Part shown: positions 8,376 to 16,788 of the stretch, piece after piece
Position numbering within the stretch: position 1 is the stretch's first letter
How the letters are laid out: the number at the start of each line of letters is the position of its first letter
NCBI GenBank assembly: GCA_036397635.1
Contig: DASWIP010000057.1
Coordinates: 1 to 64,000 of the forward strand
Direction of reading: 5' to 3'
DNA from: DASWIP01 sp036397635
GTDB taxonomy: Bacteria > Actinomycetota > AC-67
Length of the DNA stretch: 64,000 nucleotides
Program-made: the position numbers and the translations under genes
Notes under the pieces: generated by a model
Told to the model about the DNA's origin: nothing
Databases searched by the model: none
Seen by the model: only the letters and a program-made list of their open reading frames with translations

Positions 8376-9419
8376 TCAGGTGCGGGTGAGGTGCTCGCGC
8401 TCCCACCGATCGAACTCATCGGTGTAGTAGCGGACGCGCACCTTCTTGTACTCCTTGGTCGAATACAGCATCCGTCGTTCGGTGACTCCGGTTTCGACCT
8501 CGATCGCGCGCGCGGCGGTCTCGCAGTCCTCTTTGTTCCGACCGTGGAGCATGCCGAACACGTTGTAGGGCCAGTCGGGATAGGTCGGGCGCTGATAGCA
8601 GTGCGACACCGCGGCGAAGCCGGCCATCGTCTGACCGACCTCCTCGATACGATCCTCCGGGACCTCCCACACGCTCATCGCGTTGGCGACGAAGCCGGCG
8701 CGCCGGTGGTAGAGGACCGCGGCGTAACGGCGCGCGCGACCTTCGTCGATGAAGGCGTGCGCCGCTCCGAGCACCTCGTCCTCGGTGACGCCCATCCGTT
8801 CCGCCATCGCGGCGAAAGGCAGCGGGATTAGCTCGACGTCCTCCTGCAGCTCGCGAAGCGCGGCGATCTCGGTCGGGTTGAGCAGCTCGCCCGCGCGTTC
8901 GGAGGTCCGGTAGGCGGGGATGGTCGACCGCGCGTCCATCCGGCGTCGTCCGGTCATGTCCAGGTCGACGCCGATCTTGAACATCCGGATGGTGTGCATG
9001 ATCCGCGTGGACTCGCCGCCGGCGAGGTCGTGCACGCGTGCGACATGATCCTCCAACGACGAGGTCGGCGGCACCGCGATGGTCCACCAGAGGTTGAACT
9101 CGTGATCGCGCCGGTAGTTGTGGCTGACGCCCGGGTGCTCGTTGATGATCGCGGCCGCCTGGTCGATGTGCCCGTCGGGGACGCGTGTCGCGATCAGGGA
9201 CGAGCGGTAGCCCAGAGCACGGGTATCGAAGATCATCGAGATCTGGCGCACGATGCTCGCCTGCTTGAGCCGGGCGAGCCGCGCGATCACCTCGTCTTCG
9301 GTCGTGCCGAGCTTGTCGGCCAGGAACGCGAAGGGGCGAGGTTCGATCGGAAACGCCACCTGGATGAGGTTGAGGAGTTCCTGATCGATCTCATCGAGCG
9401 CTCTCGCGGCGGCGGCCAT
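8376..9419 (-). CDS. Two-domain siroheme decarboxylase-like (AhbA-AhbB fused) Lrp-type protein
   Basis: The 347-residue protein contains two copies of an Lrp/AsnC-like unit, each an HTH followed by an alpha-beta domain. The first copy carries GVSHNYRRDHEFNLWWTI and the second carries AVSHCYQRPTYPDWPYNVF, the conserved His/Tyr/Arg segments of AhbA/AhbB and NirD/NirL siroheme decarboxylases. These convert siroheme to didecarboxysiroheme for haem or haem d1 synthesis. Here both halves are in one polypeptide. The ATG lies 7 nt after TACCCT, so it is probably leaderless. No other haem genes are nearby, so whether it feeds haem or haem d1 synthesis is inference. Confidence 0.8.
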   Translation of the reverse strand: MAAAARALDEIDQELLNLIQVAFPIEPRPFAFLADKLGTTEDEVIARLARLKQASIVRQISMIFDTRALGYRSSLIATRVPDGHIDQAAAIINEHPGVSHNYRRDHEFNLWWTIAVPPTSSLEDHVARVHDLAGGESTRIMHTIRMFKIGVDLDMTGRRRMDARSTIPAYRTSERAGELLNPTEIAALRELQEDVELIPLPFAAMAERMGVTEDEVLGAAHAFIDEGRARRYAAVLYHRRAGFVANAMSVWEVPEDRIEEVGQTMAGFAAVSHCYQRPTYPDWPYNVFGMLHGRNKEDCETAARAIEVETGVTERRMLYSTKEYKKVRVRYYTDEFDRWEREHLTRT

Positions 9420-9537
9420 CGGCGACAGGGTAGCCGCGACGGAAGGAGGCGGCAACGTGTGCGCTCGAGCGCGTTGGTCCGGGGTCCCAGCAGGTCGCTA
9501 TCCTTCGTGCGTCGTCCTTCGTGGTCCGGAGGGATCA

Positions 9538-9705
9538 ATGCCATCCGCCTCCATCCTGTTGCTGTCCGGTGTCGCCGTCGCGACTGTGCTGGGCGCGCTC
9601 GCCTGGCGGCGCCACCGCGGGCCCCGCTCGGCGGTCAAGAGCATGGATGAGTTCCGCGGGGCGATGCGTGCGATCCAGCCGCGCACGGGGAAGCGCCGGC
9701 ACTGA
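9538..9705 (+). CDS. Small single-pass membrane protein upstream of mreB
   Basis: A 55-residue ORF with one hydrophobic helix (about residues 4-22) and a basic tail (WRRHRGP ... GKRRH). An SD (GGAGGG) is correctly spaced before the ATG, and a TATCCT box lies at 9498-9503. The stop is followed after 2 bp by the mreB GTG, so the two are likely co-transcribed. No family was recognised. Confidence 0.6.
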   Translation: MPSASILLLSGVAVATVLGALAWRRHRGPRSAVKSMDEFRGAMRAIQPRTGKRRH

Positions 9706-9707
9706 GC

Positions 9708-10706
9708 GTGCGTGCGCTCGCGATCGACCTCGGCTCGGCGAATACGCTGGTGTTCGCCCCGGGAAGGGGGATCGTTCTGGACGAACCCAGCGTCGTCGCG
9801 GTCAACGAGCGCAACGGTGACGTGCTCGCGGTGGGGTGGGAGGCGTGGCGCCGCGTCGACGAGGCGCCGGGTGAGATCGTCCCGGTCCGTCCGCTCCGCA
9901 AGGGCGTGGTGACGGACTATGAAGTGACCGAACGGATGCTGCGACTGGTGCTCGACCGGGTCGGGGGCGGTCGGTGGGGTGGGCCGCGCGTGTTGATCAC
10001 GGTGTCCAGCGTGGTCACCACGGTCGAGCGGCGAGCGGTCTCGGAGGCGGCGCTCTCGGCGGGCGCGCGGGGGATCGAGCTGATCTTCGAGCCGATGGCC
10101 GCGGCGATCGGTGCGGGGCTGCCGATCAACGAGCCCACAGGCAGCTTCATCCTCGATGTGGGTGGTGGCACTACCGAGACGGCGATCATCTCGATGGGCG
10201 GCATGGTGTCCTGCCGGGCCGAGCGCGTCGGAGGCTTCGATCTAGACGAATCGGTGCGGCGCTTCCTTCGCGAGCGCTACGACATGGTCGTGGGGGAGAG
10301 GACGGCCGAGAGCCTGAAGGTCGAGGTCGGTTCCGCGGCCCCGGTCCCGGACGAGCCGAAGGCTGAGATCCGCGGTCGCGACATCGCCTCGGGGAGACCG
10401 AAGACGGTGGTGCTGGCCGCCGCCGAGCTGCGGGAGGCGCTCGACGAGGGGGTTGCGGCGATGATCGAAGCCGCGCGAGCAGCGCTTGCCCAGGCTCCAC
10501 CCGAGCTGGCCCACGACGTCCTCGATCGGGGGCTGACGCTCGCGGGCGGAGGGGCGCTCCTTCGGGGGCTCGACGCGCGTATCTCGGCCGAGACGACGAT
10601 CCCTGTTCACGTCGCCCCGGACCCCAAGACCACGGTCGTGAACGGGGCCGGGCGCGCGCTCTCAGCCATGGACCGCTTGAAGGAACTCGGCATCCTGCTG
10701 TCGTAG
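9708..10706 (+). CDS. mreB: Rod-shape actin homologue MreB
   Basis: The 332-residue protein has the MreB phosphate-1 motif AIDLGSANTLVF at the N-terminus, DEPSVVAV, FEPMAAAIGAGLPI, DVGGGTTETAIISMGG (phosphate 2) and GERTAESLKVEVGSA, then LAGGGALLRGLD near the C-terminus. Length and motif order match MreB. It forms membrane-bound filaments directing lateral wall synthesis. No mreC, mreD or rodA follows, unlike the usual mreBCD operon. It starts at a GTG 2 bp after the small membrane protein. Confidence 0.9.
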   Translation: MRALAIDLGSANTLVFAPGRGIVLDEPSVVAVNERNGDVLAVGWEAWRRVDEAPGEIVPVRPLRKGVVTDYEVTERMLRLVLDRVGGGRWGGPRVLITVSSVVTTVERRAVSEAALSAGARGIELIFEPMAAAIGAGLPINEPTGSFILDVGGGTTETAIISMGGMVSCRAERVGGFDLDESVRRFLRERYDMVVGERTAESLKVEVGSAAPVPDEPKAEIRGRDIASGRPKTVVLAAAELREALDEGVAAMIEAARAALAQAPPELAHDVLDRGLTLAGGGALLRGLDARISAETTIPVHVAPDPKTTVVNGAGRALSAMDRLKELGILLS

Positions 10707-10708
10707 CT

Positions 10709-10734
10709 ACGAGCCGGGAGCCGTGCCGGCTCGT
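10709..10734 (+). terminator. Hairpin after mreB
   Basis: Arms ACGAGCCGG and CCGGCTCGT (9 bp, perfect) flank an 8-nt loop. The -10 box of the next gene (TAGGGT, 10735-10740) begins at the very next base, so terminator and promoter abut. Confidence 0.65.
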
Positions 10735-10746
10735 TAGGGTTCACAG

Positions 10747-12099
10747 GTGATGAAGCGAGCAGCGGTCATGCTGCTCGGCGCGATGATGCTCGCGCCGGGC
10801 GTGGCCCTCGCCGCCCCGAACGACCCCTTCTATCCGGTTCAGTGGGGCTTGGCTCGGATCGGGGCCGCGCGCGCTTGGGACGTGACCAAGGGTTCCGGCA
10901 TCGTGGTGGCGGTGGTGGACACGGGGGTCGATGCCGACCACCCGGACCTGAAGGGGCGCGTGATCCCGGGCTACGACTTCGTCGACGACGACGACAACGC
11001 CGCGGACGGCAACGGGCACGGAACCATGGTTGCCGGGATCATCGCGGCCACCACCGGCAATGGGAAGGGGATCGCCTCGGTGGCACCGCAGGCCAAGGTG
11101 CTTCCCGTCCGGGTGCTCGGCGACGATGGAACGGGATCGTCTCAGGATGTTGCCCGTGGGATCCGCTACGCCGTCGATCGTGGTGCGCACGTGATCAACC
11201 TTTCGCTCGCGCAGGATGGCCCACCCGGCGGCGGCGGTTTGCTCGGCGCCGGGGACCTGTTGCGCGATCCCTCTGTGGGCCAAGCCATCGAGGACGCAGC
11301 GCGGGCCGGCCGGGTCGTGGTGATCGCCGCCGGCAACGATCGGCAAGGCGGCAACAACGAAACGGCCTACGACGCCACCGTGCCCGGCTCGGTCGTGGTG
11401 GGTGCAAGCACACCCGAGGACAAGCGGGCCGCGTACTCGAACTACGGGCAGGGTCTGGACCTCTTGGCGCCCGGCGGCGGAAGCAGGACCGATCCCAGCC
11501 TGAGCGGGTGCACCCAGGACAACTCGATCGTGAGCACCTGGTGGGATCCGGCCGATGGGAAGTCCAAGTACGGCGGCGGCTGTGGTACGTCGATGTCGGT
11601 CGCGTTCGTCTCGGGCGTCGCCGCGATGCTGCGCGCGCAGGGCAAGACGAACCGGCAGGTCGTCGATCGGATCCTGGCCACGGCCGATGACCTGGGGGCC
11701 ACCGGGGTCGACGCTCAAACAGGCGCCGGCCGTCTGAACGCGACGCGCTCGCTGGGAGCGCCGAAGAAGAAGGCCGCTTCGGGCGGCGGAACGACGACCA
11801 CCTCGCCCTCGAGCCGCCCCAGAGCCGGCTCGTCGGTTCGCGTGAACAGCGAGCCACTCCTCCGCGTACCAGACCCCGCGCCGGGCGCAACGGGAAGCTC
11901 TCTCAGCCCGACGCCGTCCGAGCCACCGACCCGCAGCGTCCCCAGCGCGCGGGACCGCGTACCCGAAGCGCCGGTCGTCGCCTTCCCAGGTGTCGCCCAC
12001 CCGCAGGGGAAGGGGTGGCCCGTCACCTTCGCATCCCTCTTCATCTCTTTGCTGGTACTCGTTCACGCGGCGCGCTTCGTGCGCGCGCCGCGCGCCTGA
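10747..12099 (+). CDS. S8 family subtilisin-like serine protease, membrane-anchored
   Basis: A secreted protein of 451 residues from GTG, or 450 from the overlapping ATG at 10750. It has a signal peptide ending near LAAP and the catalytic triad segments VVDTGVDADHPD (Asp), GNGHGTMVAGI (His) and GCGTSMSVAFVSG (Ser), plus IAAGNDRQGG for the oxyanion hole. A Pro/Ser/Thr-rich linker precedes a C-terminal membrane helix (SLFISLLVLVHAARFV) and a basic stop-transfer end. The topology resembles mycosins, but no type VII genes are nearby. TAGGGT ends 6 nt before the GTG, suggesting a leaderless GTG start. Confidence 0.88.
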   Translation: MMKRAAVMLLGAMMLAPGVALAAPNDPFYPVQWGLARIGAARAWDVTKGSGIVVAVVDTGVDADHPDLKGRVIPGYDFVDDDDNAADGNGHGTMVAGIIAATTGNGKGIASVAPQAKVLPVRVLGDDGTGSSQDVARGIRYAVDRGAHVINLSLAQDGPPGGGGLLGAGDLLRDPSVGQAIEDAARAGRVVVIAAGNDRQGGNNETAYDATVPGSVVVGASTPEDKRAAYSNYGQGLDLLAPGGGSRTDPSLSGCTQDNSIVSTWWDPADGKSKYGGGCGTSMSVAFVSGVAAMLRAQGKTNRQVVDRILATADDLGATGVDAQTGAGRLNATRSLGAPKKKAASGGGTTTTSPSSRPRAGSSVRVNSEPLLRVPDPAPGATGSSLSPTPSEPPTRSVPSARDRVPEAPVVAFPGVAHPQGKGWPVTFASLFISLLVLVHAARFVRAPRA

Positions 12100-12120
12100 G
12101 GCTCACGCCGCGCCCCTGAC

Positions 12121-12609
12121 TTAGGCTCCAAGCAGCTTCTCGAACAAAAGCGCGATCCCGCGCACGATGCCGAGGATCATCAGGCCGATGCCGAGTCCTG
12201 CGAGCGTGATCCAGAACACGAGCCGGATCAGCGCGCCGATCCGTGCGGCGATCCCAGCAACCTCCAACACCTCGGTCTGGATCAGCCGGTTTGGGTCGGG
12301 TTGCAGCGCAGCCTCGCCGACCTCCCGGTGGCGGAGCGCGGTCTGGATCGCTTCCACCCCGACCGCCAGCGGCTGGGCGACGAGGGGGTCGGGCTTGCCC
12401 CGCATCCCTGCGTCGACGGCGATGACCCCGGTGTTCCCCTCGGGCAGATCGCTGGTCGCGGGGACCGCGGCGAGACGCCGTCGGCGCTTGGGGCGGGGCT
12501 CCTTGATGCGCTCGTGCCGCGGCCGGCCCCCGCCGACGTCGGACAGCACGACGAAAACGGTCAGGGCCAACACGACCCCGATGGCGGCGAACTGCACGAG
12601 AGACTCCAC
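12121..12609 (-). CDS. Two-helix membrane protein, unknown function
   Basis: The 162-residue protein starts at GTG. A hydrophobic helix lies at residues 6-24, then a basic linker (KRRRRLAAV), a soluble stretch, and a second long hydrophobic segment at about 122-152. No recognised domain. It diverges from the PDZ-protease gene with only 42 bp between the starts. Confidence 0.6.
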   Translation of the reverse strand: MESLVQFAAIGVVLALTVFVVLSDVGGGRPRHERIKEPRPKRRRRLAAVPATSDLPEGNTGVIAVDAGMRGKPDPLVAQPLAVGVEAIQTALRHREVGEAALQPDPNRLIQTEVLEVAGIAARIGALIRLVFWITLAGLGIGLMILGIVRGIALLFEKLLGA

Positions 12610-12651
12610 GGTTCGTCCGGTCAGGATGCCCTATCCTTGCATGCCTCAAGC

Positions 12652-13746
12652 ATGGACCCACGGAACACGACCACGCATCCCCTGCGGACCCCCGATCCCG
12701 AGCAGGGGCTCGACGACGCGCGCGTCGCGCCTCGCCGTCGCCGCCTAGCCGCGATCATCACGACAATCGTGGTGGTGATCGGGGTCGGATCGATCGTGCG
12801 TGTGCCGGTGCACAGCGTCGGACCTGGACCGGCCAGGGACGTCCTGGACCTGATCAAGGTGGACGGGACGGCGACACATCCATCCAAAGGCAAGCTGCTG
12901 TTGACCACTGCCTCGGTCTCGGGGCAGCCTCTGACGATATGGGAGTACGTGTACGTGTGGCTCGATCCGTCGCTGGCGACCACGCCGCTCCGGACGGTGG
13001 TCCAGCCCGGACTCGATGATGAGGAACAGGATGCCCAGAACTTCCTCGCCATGGAGCAGAGCAAGCTGCTCGCGGAACTGGCAGCGTTCGAGGTGCTGGG
13101 GCAACCCGCGGTGCGGATCCGAGGCGCGCGCGTGCTCAGCGTCATCCAGGACGGCCCGGCGGATGGGGAGCTCCGCCCCCGCGATCTGATCGTGGCGATC
13201 GAGGGCCGGGACGTCGCCGATGAGGAGGACGTCGGCCGCTTGGTCCGCGGGGTCGGCGTCGGAGAGACCCTTGCATTCCTGGTGCGCAGGGATGGGCGTG
13301 AGCGCACCGTGGAGATCGTGACCGGACCATCGCGGGACGACCCGGACTCGCCGGTCGTGGGTGTCTACGTGGGCCAGGCGTGGCGGCTTCCGTACGAGAT
13401 AGAGATCGACACCGAGCAGATCGGCGGTCCCTCCGGCGGGCTGGTGTTCGCCCTGTCGATCGTGGATGTGCTCACCCCGGATGATCTGACGAGAGGCCAT
13501 GTCATCGCGGCGACCGGCACGATCGAACGCGACGACGAAGGCGAGATCCGGATCGGCACCATCGGAGCCGTCGCCGAGAAGGTCCGAGCAGCGCGCGCCG
13601 CCGGTGCGACCGTCTTCATGCTGCCGGCTGGGGAGGCCGCTCAGGCAGAACGCCTGGCCCCCGACGACATGATCGTCATCGGCGTGGAGACACTGATGGA
13701 GGCGATCGACGCCTTGGGAGCCCTCCCGGTACGGCCGGCGAGCTGA
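12652..13746 (+). CDS. YlbL-type PDZ and Lon-like (S16) serine protease
   Basis: The 364-residue protein has an N-terminal membrane anchor (about residues 28-48) and an extracytoplasmic region. A PDZ domain (VLSVIQDGPADGELRPRD to about residue 225) is followed by a Lon-type protease domain. The catalytic Ser is in GGPSGGLVFAL and the Lys in GAVAEKVRAARAAG, the S16 dyad. It resembles YlbL/SdrC-type proteases of Gram-positives. TATCCT at 12632-12637 is 14 nt before the ATG, so the leader would be only a few bases. Confidence 0.88.
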   Translation: MDPRNTTTHPLRTPDPEQGLDDARVAPRRRRLAAIITTIVVVIGVGSIVRVPVHSVGPGPARDVLDLIKVDGTATHPSKGKLLLTTASVSGQPLTIWEYVYVWLDPSLATTPLRTVVQPGLDDEEQDAQNFLAMEQSKLLAELAAFEVLGQPAVRIRGARVLSVIQDGPADGELRPRDLIVAIEGRDVADEEDVGRLVRGVGVGETLAFLVRRDGRERTVEIVTGPSRDDPDSPVVGVYVGQAWRLPYEIEIDTEQIGGPSGGLVFALSIVDVLTPDDLTRGHVIAATGTIERDDEGEIRIGTIGAVAEKVRAARAAGATVFMLPAGEAAQAERLAPDDMIVIGVETLMEAIDALGALPVRPAS

Positions 13747-13760
13747 TCCTCCCGCCGGGG

Positions 13761-13807
13761 TAGTTCCAAATGACTACCCGCGCTTCCGGGGGCTAGTTCG
13801 AATTGAC
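13761..13807 (+). promoter_or_regulatory. Paired 14-bp direct repeats upstream of the sensor kinase
   Basis: TAGTTCCAAATGAC (13761-13774) and TAGTTCGAATTGAC (13794-13807) match at 12 of 14 positions and start 33 bp apart, about three helical turns. They lie 43-90 bp before the TATACT -10 box (13850-13855) of the kinase. This spacing fits an activator or repressor binding on one face of the DNA. The binding protein is unknown. Confidence 0.45.
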
Positions 13808-13863
13808 CAAATCGCGGTCCGAGGGGCCAAAACGCGTAGTTTTCGCCGATATACTCGGCGACG

Positions 13864-16788
13864 ATGGAAGGTCAGCTCGCCGTCCCCTTCCACTTCGCGG
13901 TTGAGTTCCTCGTGCTTGTCGTGGTGGCCGGCGCGGCGCTCGACGCTCTCAGGAAAGCTCGTCGCGGAGCTGGAGGATGGGCGTACATCCAAGCGCTCGG
14001 CTTCGTTGCCCTGGGCGTATCTCAGGCTACCCACGGGGCGCAGGTCTTCGAAGCCGATGGAGACCGTGTCGTCCTCGGTTTGCGCACCGCGGGATTCCTC
14101 ATCTTGGCGCTATCGGCCCGGCCCGGTGGGGTCGAGCCGTGGAACGGCCGGCTCGCCGGAGCCGGCGTCGTGGCTCCGGCCTTGTTCGTCCCCGGCATCG
14201 ATGCCGACTGGGCGTTCATCCCGGCCATCGCCGCCGCCGCCGTTGCCGTTCGTGGCATCGCAGCCCATCGTCGCGATCAGGATCCCACCACGTTCGCGTT
14301 CAGCGCTGGATTCATCGCGTTCGCGGCGTCTGAGGCCCTGACCGTCCTCTCCCCCCCGCAGGGTGGTGGCATGCTCGCGGCCGCGCACGCTTTGCGCGCG
14401 GCGGCGGCGCTTCTGCTTGCGCGCTGGCTTTGGAGCTCGATCGTGCGCAGCATCCGGATGCGGTTCGTCGCGGCCTTCGTCGTTGTGCTCTCGCTGCTGG
14501 TCCTGGTGATCGCCGGCGCCCTCAACCTGGTGATCGGCGACACGATCGCCGACGAGGAGCTCAAACGGCTGCAGGCAGCGGGGGAAGCACGCGTCGCCAC
14601 GATCCGAAACCTCGGACAGGCCGCGGTCGGCTCGGCGGGGCAGTTCGCGGGCAATCCCACCGCCGCGTTGGTGCTGCGCCAGTCGAACGAGGCAGTGGCC
14701 GCAGGCATCGCCCGCCAGGCCTTCCAGCTGCTGCCGGCGAACTCGGACCTGATCATGCTCGTCGATAGGAACCGGCGGGTCCTCGGATCGGCAGAGCCCG
14801 CGGATCCCGATCCGACCCCGCTGCCGGAGGGGCAATCGATCAGGATCGCGGGAAGCGCCGTCGTGGAAGAGGCATTGACCCTTGCCCGCCCGAACGCCAG
14901 TCCCCAGGCGATCACGTTCGCGTCGGGAACCGAGGGCGAGGTCGTCTCGCAGGTGATCGTGCTCGGCGCCGCTCCCTCGCGCTGCCGATTGCTCAACGAT
15001 GGGAGCTGCGACACCACGCGGGGCCCGGTCGTCGGCGCGATCATCATCGGTTATCGCATCGACGAGCAGTACCTCGCGGAGATCAAACAGGACACCGGCG
15101 CCGAGGCGTCTTTGATCGTCGGTAGCCAGCTTGCGGGGTCCACCCTGGGAGAGCGCGCTGCCGTCGAGCGCGGAATCGAGCCGTTCCAGGAGGAGTTACG
15201 GCGCGCGCGCGAGGATCGCGAGGTCACGTTCGCGACCGTAGAGGTCGAGGGGATCTCCTACGTGACATCGTTCCTCCCGCTGCTGAGCGAGGATCGTCAG
15301 GTGGCAGGGGTGCTCGCACTGGCACGGCGCGCCGATGTGCTTGCCGAAGCGCAACGAGATATCGCCCGCACGCTGTTCCTGATCACGCTGGCGGCGGTCG
15401 CCGTCGCCGCGCTGCTCGCATGGGTATCGGGTGGACGCGTGACCAAACCCCTGCGATCGCTGACGGCAGCCGCCCGCCAGCTTCGCGAGGGTGAGTTCGG
15501 CGCGCGCGCGCGGGTCGCCTCGGGCGATGAGGTGGGCACGCTGGGGACTGCGTTCAACGAGATGGCCGACGAGCTGCAGCGAACCACGGGCGCCCTGCGG
15601 ACGGCGGCGGTCGAAGAGGCGAGCCTGCGCGCACGCATGGAGGCGATCCTGGAGAGCATGGGCGACGGGCTGATCGCCACCGACGCGCGCGGCGCGGTCG
15701 TGACCTGCAACGGCGCGGCGGCGGAGATGATCGGCCGGAAGCCCGAGTGGGCCGTGGGCCGGCCGCTGGGCGAGGTGCTCGATGGCGGGGCATCGACCGG
15801 TCGTCCGCTGGCTTCCGTCGCGCTCGCCGGCCGAAGCGCACAGGGTTCGCTGCGGGGCGCGCGCGGCCGCGTGGTGCCGGTAGCGATCACGTCTGCGCCG
15901 TTGCGCGATCCGGACGGCGATGAGGCCGGTCGCGTGGTGGTTATGCGGGACATCAGCGTCGAGCAGCAAGCCGAACGCATGAAAAGCGAGTTCCTCTCCA
16001 ACGTCTCGCACGAGCTTCGTACTCCGATCACCCCGATCAAGGGATACGCCGAGATCATGCGCCGCAAGAAGTTCCCGCGGGAGAAGGCCGAGCAGTTCTT
16101 GGAGGGCATCCTGGAATCGACGGGCCGGCTGGAACGCATCGTCGAGATCCTGGTTGACTTCGCTGCGATCGAAGCCGGACGTTTGCAGCCACGAACGCAG
16201 GCCATCCCGGTGCGAGCGCTGATGAATGATCTCGCTCTCCGCTGGCAGCCTCGAGGGCCCAAGCATCGGTTCGTGCGAAAGGGTGGATCCGAGCTGCCGC
16301 CGGTGTTGGGTGACCCGAAGCTTCTGCAGCGTTCGCTGGACGAGCTGATGGACAACGCCGTGAAGTTCTCGCCCGACGGTGGCCGGATCGAGATCATCGC
16401 CGAATCCTCACGCAACGGAACCCGAGCCGGGAAGGCCAAGCTGATCCGCCTCACCGTTCGGGACCACGGTATCGGCATCGATCCCGAGCGCATGCCCGAT
16501 CTGTTCCAGGACTTCCGGCAGCTCGACGGCTCCGAGACGCGCACCTTCGGCGGCCTGGGGCTCGGCCTCGCCTATGTCAAGCGCATCGCGACCGTCCATG
16601 GAGGGGATATCGAGGTCGCGAGTCAGCCCGGGAAGGGAAGCGCATTCACGCTTGTGCTCCCGGCTGCCGATACTCGGGGAAAGACCGCTAGGCGTCCGTC
16701 GCCCCAGGCGGGGTCTCGGCGTACGACGACGGCGGCTCCCCGCCGGAGGAAGGCGACCACGAAGAAGACGACGAGGCGTTCGCGATGA
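13864..16788 (+). CDS. Large membrane sensor histidine kinase (7-helix, extracytoplasmic, HAMP, PAS, HisKA)
   Basis: The protein has 974 residues. In order: a multi-helix membrane region (1-200), a further helix (about 200-222), a Cache-like extracytoplasmic region (about 222-495), a membrane helix (about 500-520), HAMP (525-575), PAS (590-690), HisKA with the phospho-acceptor His 716 in NVSHELRTP, and an HATPase domain with DNAVKFSPDGG, DHGIGIDPE and GGLGLGL. The final 35 residues are Lys/Arg/Thr-rich (RRRKATTKKTTRRSR), unusual for a kinase. TATACT lies 8 nt before the ATG (leaderless). The stop overlaps the FecR-like gene by 4 bp. No response regulator is adjacent. Confidence 0.9.
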   Translation: MEGQLAVPFHFAVEFLVLVVVAGAALDALRKARRGAGGWAYIQALGFVALGVSQATHGAQVFEADGDRVVLGLRTAGFLILALSARPGGVEPWNGRLAGAGVVAPALFVPGIDADWAFIPAIAAAAVAVRGIAAHRRDQDPTTFAFSAGFIAFAASEALTVLSPPQGGGMLAAAHALRAAAALLLARWLWSSIVRSIRMRFVAAFVVVLSLLVLVIAGALNLVIGDTIADEELKRLQAAGEARVATIRNLGQAAVGSAGQFAGNPTAALVLRQSNEAVAAGIARQAFQLLPANSDLIMLVDRNRRVLGSAEPADPDPTPLPEGQSIRIAGSAVVEEALTLARPNASPQAITFASGTEGEVVSQVIVLGAAPSRCRLLNDGSCDTTRGPVVGAIIIGYRIDEQYLAEIKQDTGAEASLIVGSQLAGSTLGERAAVERGIEPFQEELRRAREDREVTFATVEVEGISYVTSFLPLLSEDRQVAGVLALARRADVLAEAQRDIARTLFLITLAAVAVAALLAWVSGGRVTKPLRSLTAAARQLREGEFGARARVASGDEVGTLGTAFNEMADELQRTTGALRTAAVEEASLRARMEAILESMGDGLIATDARGAVVTCNGAAAEMIGRKPEWAVGRPLGEVLDGGASTGRPLASVALAGRSAQGSLRGARGRVVPVAITSAPLRDPDGDEAGRVVVMRDISVEQQAERMKSEFLSNVSHELRTPITPIKGYAEIMRRKKFPREKAEQFLEGILESTGRLERIVEILVDFAAIEAGRLQPRTQAIPVRALMNDLALRWQPRGPKHRFVRKGGSELPPVLGDPKLLQRSLDELMDNAVKFSPDGGRIEIIAESSRNGTRAGKAKLIRLTVRDHGIGIDPERMPDLFQDFRQLDGSETRTFGGLGLGLAYVKRIATVHGGDIEVASQPGKGSAFTLVLPAADTRGKTARRPSPQAGSRRTTTAAPRRRKATTKKTTRRSR

